From JBDTMT01 sp033764095 (GTDB lineage: Bacteria > Desulfobacterota > Binatia > HRBIN30 > CADEER01): a DNA stretch of 5,398 bases. The notes beneath the pieces are model-generated. The model was not told the origin of the DNA and made no database searches. It worked only from the letters and a program-made list of their open reading frames with translations. The first letter of the stretch is position 1, and each line of letters starts with the position of its first letter. The position numbers and the translations under genes are program-made. Positions 1 through 5,398 of the stretch are shown here, in pieces. The stretch is from NCBI GenBank assembly GCA_033764095.1, contig JANRJF010000232.1, positions 1-5,398 on the forward strand, given 5' to 3'.

Positions 1-1145
1 GTCAACTCATGCCCCGCAATATCGAGGGCGCCCGCGAAGCTCGGGCCATAGACCATCACGTTCGCCTTGGGGCAACCCTTCATCACGCCCGGGCACCAGT
101 GGGCGTTCTGCAGGCTGCCGTAGCGCACGTAGGATTCGAGCGGCGCTCCGCCGGCCGGCCCATCGGCGTCGTTGTCGTCGAAGCTGTTGCGGCCATGGAC
201 CAGAAAAAAGTAGTCGCGCACGATGCCGATGTTGCGGAACGCGATCTCGACGTCCGGCGTCAGCGTATCGGGCCGTTCGCCGGTCTCCTCGTCGATCAGC
301 TTCTTGCCCGGAAACTTTTCGCTGTTGGCCATGTCGTAGACGCGCCGCAGCATGGCCGACGGCTGGTCGCGATAGAAGAACAGGATCTTCTTGTCGGCGG
401 CGTCGACGAACACCCGGAACGCGTCGATCGTCACAAGATAGGCGAGCCGGATCGGACCCGGCGCCGCGCCGCGCGCCTTGACGAGCGCCGGATCGAACAC
501 CGACAGCTCTGTGCGCGCAGCCGTTTCGTCGATCTTGGCGAGGAGCTGGTCTAACAGCAGGTCGCGCTTGCGCTGCGACAGCTCCTCTTTCAGCTTGGCG
601 CGAGCCGACGAGATCGCGTCCGCTTCCGTGATCGAGGGCGTGGTCGTCTCCACAGCCGCCGTCGAGAAGCTGGCTGTCAACTGCGTGACCGCCAGCGACG
701 GATTGACCGTGACACGGCCCGACGAGCCGAACACCGGAATGCCGTTCACGCGCTGCTGCACGTGGACGATGTTCTGCCCCTTTACGTCGGGATCGCGCCG
801 CACCTTGACGGCCTCGACCTTGGCGGTCGCGTTCTTCTGCGGGAACGCGGCCGTGAGTTCGCTCTGCGCGAACAGCGCCTCGACCACCTGGCGCACCTCG
901 GCTTCCGTCGGTGTGGTGCTCGCACCGAGGCCCGCGGACGGCGCCTGGCTGCGATAGCCCCTTATGCTGCTCGGCAGGCCCGTGTTCGGGTCGATCTTGA
1001 AAACCAGTCCAGGGTTGGCGCGCTTCACGTCCTCGAGCGCTTTCTTGACCTCGGTCTCGACCGTCTGCTGCGCCGCGGCTGCGAACGGGGCCGCCGCAGC
1101 GAGCAGCGCCAGTGAAGCGAACAGAGAAACTCTCGACGGCGTCAT
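1..1145 (-). CDS. M4 (thermolysin-like) zinc metalloprotease precursor, 3' end cut by window edge
   Basis: Secreted neutral metalloendopeptidase, judged from 381 complete residues read on the minus strand. Residues 1-25 form a Sec signal peptide (MTPSRVSLF start, Ala-rich core, likely cleavage before QQTVE). Residues about 80-155 resemble the FTP propeptide, with the hallmark QQRVNGIPVFG at 130-140. Residues about 170-258 look like PepSY (AYLVTID, then FVDAADKKILFFYR). From about 265 the M4 N-terminal domain begins, with YFFLVHGRNSFDDND and YVRYGS. The frame runs into ALDIAGHEL, where H379 and E380 match the first zinc-ligand His and the catalytic Glu of HExxH. The second His and the rest of the catalytic domain lie outside the window. 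FTP and PepSY act as chaperone and inhibitor in this family. Cys351 and Cys358 sit in a short insert just before the zinc motif. The ATG has a good Shine-Dalgarno site. It lies 84 bases after the S8 stop, so it is probably in the same operon. Confidence 0.94.
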   Translation of the reverse strand, partial: MTPSRVSLFASLALLAAAAPFAAAAQQTVETEVKKALEDVKRANPGLVFKIDPNTGLPSSIRGYRSQAPSAGLGASTTPTEAEVRQVVEALFAQSELTAAFPQKNATAKVEAVKVRRDPDVKGQNIVHVQQRVNGIPVFGSSGRVTVNPSLAVTQLTASFSTAAVETTTPSITEADAISSARAKLKEELSQRKRDLLLDQLLAKIDETAARTELSVFDPALVKARGAAPGPIRLAYLVTIDAFRVFVDAADKKILFFYRDQPSAMLRRVYDMANSEKFPGKKLIDEETGERPDTLTPDVEIAFRNIGIVRDYFFLVHGRNSFDDNDADGPAGGAPLESYVRYGSLQNAHWCPGVMKGCPKANVMVYGPSFAGALDIAGHEL

Positions 1146-1151
1146 GACAGG

Positions 1152-1160
1152 CCCTCACCT
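1152..1160 (-). promoter_or_regulatory. Ribosome binding site of the M4 protease gene
   Basis: On the minus strand AAGGTGAGGG lies just upstream of the ATG at 1145. Its GAGGG core is 6 bases from the start codon. This supports ATG 1145 as the start, and the signal peptide begins exactly there. The rest of the 84-base spacer (1146-1229) shows no clear terminator or promoter. Confidence 0.65.
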
Positions 1161-1229
1161 TCTCGACCGGCGCACACCTCGCGATTTGCACGCCGCTGTT
1201 GATCTCCGGTTGCCGCTGCGCGCGGCCGG

Positions 1230-3638
1230 CTAGTCGCAGGGAATCTTCGGTCTCGTCGCGGTCGCATTGCCGCCCGCGACGAGCGCCACCGACGCGCTCT
1301 CCCACTGCGCGATGCGGTCCGCGAAGCCCGTATCCTTCATCGCGGTCTTGAAGTCCTTGTCCTTGTCGGTCCAGGCCGTGGCGACGACGTCGAGGTCCGA
1401 CATCGGCTTGCCGAGCACCGCGAGCCCGTCCTGCTTCACGTCGTAGGATGCCTTTCCGCTGCCGTTGAGGTCGATCAGCGGCCAGCAGTTCTCGTCGCCG
1501 TCGATATCGCCGTCACCGTTGAGATCGGTCTTGAATGCCGGTCCGCCCGCCTTGACCTCTTGGATCTCGGTCATGTTGTCCCGGAACACTTCGAGGTCGG
1601 CGCTGTCGACCTTGCCGTCGCCAGTGAGGTCCGCCAGATACTCGATCATCTGCGGCGAGAGACTGAGCACGGCATCGAGCGCATCGACCTGCTTGGCATC
1701 GACACGCTGCGGCCCGCCTGCTGCAGGCGCCGCTCCCGAAGGAGCCGGATCGGTCGAGGCGCCGAGCGGCGGAGGCGGTCCGACGTCGTATTCGGAAGGG
1801 GCCGGCCCGCTCGTCTCGGCCGGAGCCTTGGGTGCCGGTGCGGTCGCCTCCTGAACCGGAGCCGGTGCGGGCTGAGGCGGCCTCAGATGGGGGCTTGCGG
1901 TCGCACGGATCACGTTGGCGATTTCGGCCGGCGTTTTCTCCGGAGCAAGCTCGAACAGGATCGCAGCAAGCGCCGCAACGTGCGGCGCCGCCTGCGACGT
2001 GCCGCTGCACAGGCCGTAGCTCTCTCGCCGGCTGGCAAGCGTGCTCATGATGTCGACGCCGGGCGCCGCGACGTGCCCGCCCACGTTCGAGAACACCGCT
2101 CGCTCTCCGTCGCGGCCGGTCGCCTCGACGACGAGGATATTGTCGCTCGGCTGCGTGTTGCCGACGCCGAGAATGCCTGCCCAGCCGAACGGCGAGGCCC
2201 AGCGCGCGTCGAGCGGCTGCTGTTCGAGCCACGCGGAATCGTTGCCGGCAGCCTGCACGAAAAGCACTTTGCTGCGAAACTTGTGCGCGAGCCGCCGCGC
2301 GCCGGTGCCCTGGCTCTCGATGTGCTCGCGCAGGCCCTCGTTTTCGAACGGCATCTCGTCCTTCAGCGCACCGGTCACGAACCAGTTGTAGCCGAGACTG
2401 AAATTGACGACCGCGCGCTGCTGCTCGTTGGACAGGTTGGCGCCGAGAAATACGGCGGTGTCCTGCACCACGTTGGCGAACAGCGCGTCCGGCTGCACCG
2501 CGTCCTCGGGGCTCGCGGCGTCGACCGGCGGTGGCTCGTCCTGCCCGATCGGAACGGCGATGACCGCGGAGTTCGGCACGATTCCGTCGGTGCCGATCTT
2601 GTTGCCGAAACTCGCTCCGATGATGCCGGCGACGTGCGTGCCGTGACTGTACTTGCAGGTCGCGATAAGCGGCGGGCTCATGTTGCCGACGACCTTGGAA
2701 TAGGCCAGGTCGCTGTGATTGGCGAAGCCCGTGTCGAACACCGCAACCCTGACCGGCGCGGCGCTCGTGTTGAGCTTGCGGTACCGCTGCAGGATCGACC
2801 ATACCGGCGGCATGCGCATCGACTTCAGGCCCCAGTTGCCGTCGTCGCTCGCCCCCGTGCGCCAGTACCAGCGGAACATCACGCCGTTCGACTCGCTCTC
2901 GGTCTTGACCGGCGCCGGCATCGCATTGGGTTTCATGCCGGAATTGACGAACGCCGCGTCTACGCCAGGCTCGCGCCGCAGATCCCTCACGATGCGCGGC
3001 CGCAAGAGCTGGTCGAGCGTGGCGGGATCGCGCTCCGGCGCGGCCGAGCGCGTACCGCTCGACTTCTGGCTGACGTACAGCCAGCCGAGTTCGTCGTCGT
3101 ATTTGGTGACTTCCAGGTCGTACTTTTCCAGCAGCGCATCGATCTGCGCGCTGGTGACGTCGGGCTTCAACTGGATCACGTAGCTGTTGCGCTTGACGGC
3201 GACGGGGTCGTTGGTGCCGGCCTGCGCGAACTGCATCACCTTCTGATCGTCCGCCGGCACCGTAGCGGCATCGTCCTGGCGCGGACCGCGCGACGCTCCG
3301 GCGGTCGCCGTCGTACCGTCGTGCCCTTTGGGCTTCGGCGCGGTGAAGAATGAAACCATCCATTCCCAGGCGCCCGAAGCTATGCTGCCCCAGGTCTCGG
3401 AGCGCTTCTGCGGCGGCGCGTTGGGTGCCCGCTGCACCGAGCCGTCCGGCTTCACGTAGTAGTAATCGTCGGGCTTGATCTTGTCGTCCTGCTGCTGGCG
3501 CGTGACGCCGCGCGTCTGCGAGCCGAATTTCTTGTTGAGCAGATTGCGCAGGTTTTCCTGCTCCTGAGCCGTTTGCGCGAGCGCCGGCACGCTGCCGAGG
3601 GCAACGGCCAGGGCGACGGCGAGCAATCGGATACGCAT
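1230..3638 (-). CDS. Subtilisin-like S8 serine protease with Trp-rich N-terminal segment and C-terminal dockerin/EF-hand-like loops
   Basis: Secreted serine endopeptidase of 802 residues. A signal peptide covers residues 1-21 (cleavage after PALA). Residues 22-150 are an atypical N-terminal region with a Trp-rich amphipathic stretch at 83-98. An I9-like propeptide follows at about 151-191 (SYVIQLKPDVTSAQIDALLE). The S8 domain spans about 275-585. Its catalytic residues are all visible: Asp302 (AVFDTGF), His332 (SHGTHVAG), oxyanion Asn466 (QAAGND) and Ser548 (GTSQAAPHVAA). His-to-Asn spacing is 134 residues against about 91 in subtilisin, so the domain has an insertion. A Pro/Ala-rich linker (585-645) leads to calcium-loop motifs at 670-681 and 705-716 and a degenerate one at 723-734. 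The mature protein has four cysteines (328, 544, 718, 801). The ATG at 3638 is preferred because the signal peptide starts there and AGGAGG lies 9 bases upstream. An in-frame upstream start at 3704 would put 22 Arg-rich residues before the signal peptide. Family assignment is firm; substrate is unknown. Confidence 0.95.
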   Translation of the reverse strand: MRIRLLAVALAVALGSVPALAQTAQEQENLRNLLNKKFGSQTRGVTRQQQDDKIKPDDYYYVKPDGSVQRAPNAPPQKRSETWGSIASGAWEWMVSFFTAPKPKGHDGTTATAGASRGPRQDDAATVPADDQKVMQFAQAGTNDPVAVKRNSYVIQLKPDVTSAQIDALLEKYDLEVTKYDDELGWLYVSQKSSGTRSAAPERDPATLDQLLRPRIVRDLRREPGVDAAFVNSGMKPNAMPAPVKTESESNGVMFRWYWRTGASDDGNWGLKSMRMPPVWSILQRYRKLNTSAAPVRVAVFDTGFANHSDLAYSKVVGNMSPPLIATCKYSHGTHVAGIIGASFGNKIGTDGIVPNSAVIAVPIGQDEPPPVDAASPEDAVQPDALFANVVQDTAVFLGANLSNEQQRAVVNFSLGYNWFVTGALKDEMPFENEGLREHIESQGTGARRLAHKFRSKVLFVQAAGNDSAWLEQQPLDARWASPFGWAGILGVGNTQPSDNILVVEATGRDGERAVFSNVGGHVAAPGVDIMSTLASRRESYGLCSGTSQAAPHVAALAAILFELAPEKTPAEIANVIRATASPHLRPPQPAPAPVQEATAPAPKAPAETSGPAPSEYDVGPPPPLGASTDPAPSGAAPAAGGPQRVDAKQVDALDAVLSLSPQMIEYLADLTGDGKVDSADLEVFRDNMTEIQEVKAGGPAFKTDLNGDGDIDGDENCWPLIDLNGSGKASYDVKQDGLAVLGKPMSDLDVVATAWTDKDKDFKTAMKDTGFADRIAQWESASVALVAGGNATATRPKIPCD
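1437..1631 (-). other. Dockerin/EF-hand-like calcium-binding loops in the S8 protease C-terminus
   Basis: Two loops fit the 12-position EF-hand pattern. Residues 670-681 read D-L-T-G-D-G-K-V-D-S-A-D, and 705-716 read D-L-N-G-D-G-D-I-D-G-D-E. Both have acidic or oxygen ligands at positions 1, 3, 5, 9 and 12, Gly at 6 and an aliphatic residue at 8. A third copy at 723-734 (DLNGSGKASYDV) keeps positions 1, 3 and 6 but lacks an acidic residue at 12. The first two are 35 residues apart and the third follows 18 residues after the second. Dockerin type I domains use paired loops of this kind. No full dockerin recognition helix is evident, so this may simply be a calcium-stabilised tail. Confidence 0.7.
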
Positions 3639-3647
3639 TGTCGTGCT

Positions 3648-3653
3648 CCTCCT
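3648..3653 (-). promoter_or_regulatory. Ribosome binding site of the S8 protease gene
   Basis: A perfect AGGAGG on the minus strand lies 9 bases upstream of ATG 3638. It decides the start in favour of the MRIRLLAVA signal peptide over the upstream in-frame start at 3704, which has no comparable site. Confidence 0.8.
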
Positions 3654-3764
3654 AGTCGGCGGTCTCCGCCTCGACTTTGCATCCGGCGGAACCGCAGCAG
3701 ACATATTGTCGAAAGTGCCACCCCTTTTTGCGGTTCCTGTGACGCAAGGATCGCGCGCACCCTG

Positions 3765-3793
3765 ATTATCACGGGCGCGAGGCGGCGTGAGAA
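3765..3793 (-). promoter_or_regulatory. Candidate sigma-70-type promoter for the S8-M4 genes
   Basis: On the minus strand TTCTCA (3793-3788, 4 of 6 matches to the -35 consensus) is separated by 17 bases from GATAAT (3770-3765, 5 of 6 matches to the -10 consensus). Transcription would start near 3758, giving a leader of about 120 bases before the S8 ATG. It sits in the only AT-richer patch of the gap. The match is weak and a chance hit is possible. Confidence 0.3.
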
Positions 3794-3841
3794 GATATTA
3801 GTACCGATCGCCCGCGCCGGATTGATCGAGCCCAACTTCGT

Positions 3842-3892
3842 CGGCACGAAGTGCCGGGCGGGACGATGGAATTTAGCTCCGGCAAGTGCCGG
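3842..3892. repeat. Two small GC-rich hairpins related in sequence
   Basis: Bases 3842-3856 form a 6-bp stem (CGGCAC/GTGCCG) with a 3-base loop. Bases 3879-3892 form a 5-bp stem (CCGGC/GCCGG) with a 4-base loop. On the minus strand both contain CCGGCACTT, and the neighbouring hairpin at 3913-3932 begins with the similar CCGGCGCCTT. They could be degenerate copies of a REP-like element or backup termination structures. Neither is followed by a T-run. Confidence 0.4.
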
Positions 3893-3912
3893 CGGATTGC
3901 GCCGCAGCGTTC

Positions 3913-3932
3913 CCGGCGCCCGAAGGCGCCGG
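3913..3932 (-). terminator. Hairpin with TTCG loop after the M23 gene, possible terminator
   Basis: An exact 8-bp inverted repeat (CCGGCGCC/GGCGCCGG) encloses TTCG on the minus strand and begins 24 bases after the M23 stop. A C(UUCG)G loop is exceptionally stable in RNA. No U-tract follows, so it does not fit a classical intrinsic terminator. It may instead protect the 3' end of the M23 transcript or reduce read-through into the S8 gene. Confidence 0.4.
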
Positions 3933-3956
3933 CACCCGCAGCAGCGCGCCTCCCGG

Positions 3957-5330
3957 CTACTTCTTCCAGTACCCCGCCCACCAGTCGGTCACGTACTTCC
4001 AGCCGGTGCTCCACCAGCCCTGCTCCTGCTTCGGCGGCTCCGGCGGAGTGGGTGGCGGCGTCGGCGGAGTGGGTGGTGGCGTCGGCGTCACCGGCGGCTC
4101 CGGAGTCGGAGGCGTAGGCGGCGTCGGCGGAGTGGGTGGCGGCGTCGGCGTCACCGGCGGCTCCGGAGTCGGAGGCGTGGGCGGCGTCGGTGGAGTGGGT
4201 GGCGGCGTCGGAGGCGTCGGCAGTACCGCGCCGATCTCGACATTCGGGTCGATCACGAGCTTGCCGTCGGCGTCGATCGAATTCTCGATGCCCTTCGACT
4301 TACGGTAGGCCGCGACCAGCGACGCGAACACCGGCACCTTGGTCGACACGACCTTGCTGCCGATCTGGATCGACTGGCGCGCCTCGAAGTGCAGGTGGAT
4401 GGTCGTCGCGACCTTGCCGCCCATGATGTTGGACACGCGGCCGAGCACGTCGCCCTGCTTCACCGACTGCCCGACCTTCACCTTGATCGTGCTCGAGTGC
4501 ATGTGCAGGTAGAGGTATTCCGTGCCGTCGGCGCCGCGCAGGCCGACCGTCGTGTTCGACGTAACCTGCGTGATCTTGCCGTCGACGACCGCGACGACGT
4601 CCCACTTCTTGTCCTCGCACTTCGGCGGGCGGATGTCCTGTCCCTGGTGGCCTTCGCCCGTCGGGCACATCTCGGTCTTGCGCCCGTCGCGCAGTTCGCA
4701 GAAGTCGTCGCGCTGGAACATCGGGTCGTAGTTGCGCTTGTCGCACTGCCCGCCGCCGGGGCCGAGATAGCCGCCCGGCCCGCGGATCTGCGAGTTCATG
4801 TGCGGATGCAGCCCGTCGCCGAGCTTGAGCGGATAGATGATGTTCGGCAGATAGACGAAGCGGTCGCCCGCGCGCCCGCGCTTCTTGTCCTCCGGATGCA
4901 GGTCGCCCGGCGCGTAGTATGCGAAGCCCGGATTGACCGCCGGCGGAGTAGGCGGCGTCGGAGTAGGTGGTGTCGGCGGAGTGGGAGTTGGAGGCGTCGG
5001 GGTCACCGGCGGCTCGGGCGTAGGCGGGATTGGCGGCGTCGGAGTCGTCGTCTGGTTGAGCTCGCACTTCGCCTGATGCAGCAGGCGCCCGCCCGGGTCC
5101 GCACAAGTGTCCGCGTTGCCGGCGGGAGCGACACGCGCGGCGCCCTTCGCGAACGCATACGCGACGACGTCACGTCGCGCGGACGCAGCCGGCGCGCCGG
5201 CCGTCGCCTTGGTTTCGGCCTTGGCCGCTGGCACGCCGGCGAGGCGCGCGACGGGAAAAGCCGCGACCAGGCCTGCGATTGCTAGAAGAAGGGCAAGCGA
5301 GGAGCGTCTCTTGAGCGACCGCACTGGCAC
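3957..5330 (-). CDS. M23 (LytM-type) zinc metallopeptidase with Pro/Thr linkers and Trp-rich C-terminal tail
   Basis: Exported metallopeptidase of 457 residues. M23 enzymes usually cleave peptide cross-links of peptidoglycan. Residues 1-38 are a signal peptide (RSLKRRSS, Leu/Ala core, likely cleavage after AKA). Two cysteines (76, 89) precede a Pro/Thr linker at 95-131. Residues 135-225 form a Gly- and Cys-containing region with YLPN and NSQIRGPGG, then Cys196, 211 and 222. The M23 core spans about 226-330. H228 and D232 (GHQGQD) and H314 (HLHFE) match the zinc ligands, while H276 (YLHM) and H312 match the other active-site histidines, so it looks catalytically intact. A second Pro/Thr linker (371-433) ends in a Trp-rich amphipathic tail (438-457). 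The start is GTG at 5330, or GTG two codons on at 5324, which sits at a better distance from the GAGGGGG site. There is no ATG before the in-frame stop at 5391-5393. The closest type known to me is the secreted proteobacterial M23 proteins with a GHQGQDIRP motif. Confidence 0.94.
   Translation of the reverse strand: MPVRSLKRRSSLALLLAIAGLVAAFPVARLAGVPAAKAETKATAGAPAASARRDVVAYAFAKGAARVAPAGNADTCADPGGRLLHQAKCELNQTTTPTPPIPPTPEPPVTPTPPTPTPPTPPTPTPPTPPAVNPGFAYYAPGDLHPEDKKRGRAGDRFVYLPNIIYPLKLGDGLHPHMNSQIRGPGGYLGPGGGQCDKRNYDPMFQRDDFCELRDGRKTEMCPTGEGHQGQDIRPPKCEDKKWDVVAVVDGKITQVTSNTTVGLRGADGTEYLYLHMHSSTIKVKVGQSVKQGDVLGRVSNIMGGKVATTIHLHFEARQSIQIGSKVVSTKVPVFASLVAAYRKSKGIENSIDADGKLVIDPNVEIGAVLPTPPTPPPTPPTPPTPPTPEPPVTPTPPPTPPTPPTPPTPEPPVTPTPPPTPPTPPPTPPEPPKQEQGWWSTGWKYVTDWWAGYWKK
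3960..4019 (-). other. Trp-rich amphipathic C-terminal tail of the M23 protein
   Basis: The last 20 residues hold six Trp and two Tyr, directly after the PPEPPKQEQ end of the linker. At 100 degrees per residue, Trp439, 440, 444, 450, 451 and 455 with Tyr446, Val447 and Tyr454 fall on one arc of about 180 degrees. Lys445, Asp449, Lys456, Ser441 and Thr442 fall on the opposite side. This predicts a surface-binding or membrane-interface helix. No LPXTG motif or long hydrophobic anchor is present. Confidence 0.6.
4058..4206 (-). repeat. 63-base tandem repeat coding the second Pro/Thr linker of the M23 protein
   Basis: Two almost identical 63-base units (4058-4120 and 4121-4183) are followed by a partial third (4184-4206). 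The first two differ at only two positions that I can see, both silent. Each unit encodes 21 residues built on TPEPPVTPTPPP, with Glu390 and Glu411 marking the period. A similar TPEPPVTPTPP occurs in the first linker (about residues 104-114). The near-identity of the units suggests recent duplication and possible length variation between strains. Confidence 0.85.
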
Positions 5331-5333
5331 TGA

Positions 5334-5340
5334 CCCCCTC
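5334..5340 (-). promoter_or_regulatory. Ribosome binding site of the M23 gene
   Basis: GAGGGGG on the minus strand lies 3 bases upstream of GTG 5330 and 9 bases upstream of GTG 5324. The spacing slightly favours 5324 as the real start, which would shorten the protein by two residues. No promoter can be judged, since only 58 bases lie beyond this site. Confidence 0.5.
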
Positions 5341-5398
5341 TTGCACCGAACGCTTGGTGACCGGCGTTCTGAACCTGGAAAGCGACGGCACTATGCCC

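Larger units (their letters stand above)
3639..3956. other. Intergenic region between the M23 and S8 genes
   Basis: About 318 bases without a credible gene. From the M23 end it holds three GC-rich hairpins (3913-3932, 3879-3892, 3842-3856), an AT-richer stretch around 3761-3803 with a weak promoter candidate, and the S8 Shine-Dalgarno site at 3648-3653. Open frames crossing it overlap the neighbouring genes out of frame and show no recognisable protein features. Confidence 0.7.

Noticed and set aside
7..1305. Minus-strand open frame of 432 residues over the M4 gene
   Set aside because: It is out of frame with the M4 coding sequence, which has FTP, PepSY and HEL motifs and its own ribosome binding site. 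The alternative frame is Arg/Gly-rich without any recognisable motif.
1560..3353. Long open frame on the plus strand (597 residues)
   Set aside because: It lies wholly antisense to the S8 gene, whose catalytic motifs are clear. The translation is Arg-rich and low-complexity with no signal peptide or domain, as expected of the complement of a GC-rich gene.
1513..3363. Minus-strand open frame of 616 residues inside the S8 gene
   Set aside because: It is a shifted frame of the same strand. The catalytic triad and signal peptide appear only in the other frame.
3639..3704. 22-residue N-terminal extension of the S8 protein from a start at 3704
   Set aside because: The extension would place Arg-rich sequence before a normal signal peptide. 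The AGGAGG site is placed for ATG 3638.
3700..3720. TGGCAC on the minus strand resembling the -24 element of a sigma-54 promoter
   Set aside because: The required GC of the -12 element is missing at the correct distance, where ACAAT is found instead of TTGC.
3452..3847. Possible small gene (131 residues) upstream of and overlapping the S8 gene
   Set aside because: Much of it overlaps the S8 coding region out of frame and is Arg/Ser-rich. The part in the gap shows no motif, signal peptide or good ribosome binding site.
4041..4220. Tandem repeat considered as a CRISPR array or a plus-strand Gly-rich protein
   Set aside because: The units are contiguous with no unique spacers, and they encode Pro/Thr linker in frame with a clear M23 gene on the minus strand.
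3573..5285. Long open frame on the plus strand (570 residues), rich in Arg and Gly
   Set aside because: It is antisense to the M23 gene and the intergenic gap. Its Arg/Trp/Ser-rich tracts are the reverse reading of Pro/Thr linker codons.

Overview
The window holds three genes, all on the minus strand and all encoding exported hydrolases. In transcription order they are an M23 (LytM-type) metallopeptidase (5330-3957), a subtilisin-like S8 serine protease (3638-1230), and an M4 thermolysin-like metalloprotease (1145 to beyond the left edge). The M4 gene is cut at its HExxH zinc motif. The DNA is GC-rich, with strong third-position G/C bias. All three proteins have Sec-type signal peptides ending in Ala-x-Ala, and the starts have purine-rich Shine-Dalgarno sites. 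This suits a high-GC Gram-negative bacterium, probably a member of Pseudomonadota or a relative, but nothing here fixes the taxon.

Right part (3957-5398): the M23 gene, with a GTG start. Its catalytic domain lies between two Pro/Thr-rich linkers, and the protein ends in a Trp-rich amphipathic tail. The second linker is encoded by a 63-base tandem repeat. Middle (3639-3956): a gap of about 318 bases with no gene. It holds three short GC-rich hairpins close to the M23 stop, a weak promoter candidate, and a strong Shine-Dalgarno site for the next gene. Left-middle (1230-3638): the S8 protease, which has a long N-terminal region, a propeptide, an intact Asp/His/Asn/Ser active site, a Pro/Ala linker and C-terminal dockerin/EF-hand-like calcium loops. 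Left (1-1229): an 84-base spacer, then the M4 protease with FTP and PepSY propeptide regions.

The M4 and S8 genes are probably co-transcribed, because the gap is short and has no clear terminator. The M23 gene may be a separate unit or the head of the same one. Together the products could cut peptidoglycan cross-links (M23) and protein (S8 and M4) outside the cell or in the periplasm. That would suit scavenging, lysis of other bacteria, or envelope remodelling; the role is inferred. The most unusual signal is that the neighbouring M23 and S8 proteins each carry a short Trp-rich segment that plots as an amphipathic helix and follows a Pro-rich stretch. This may be a shared targeting or binding module.
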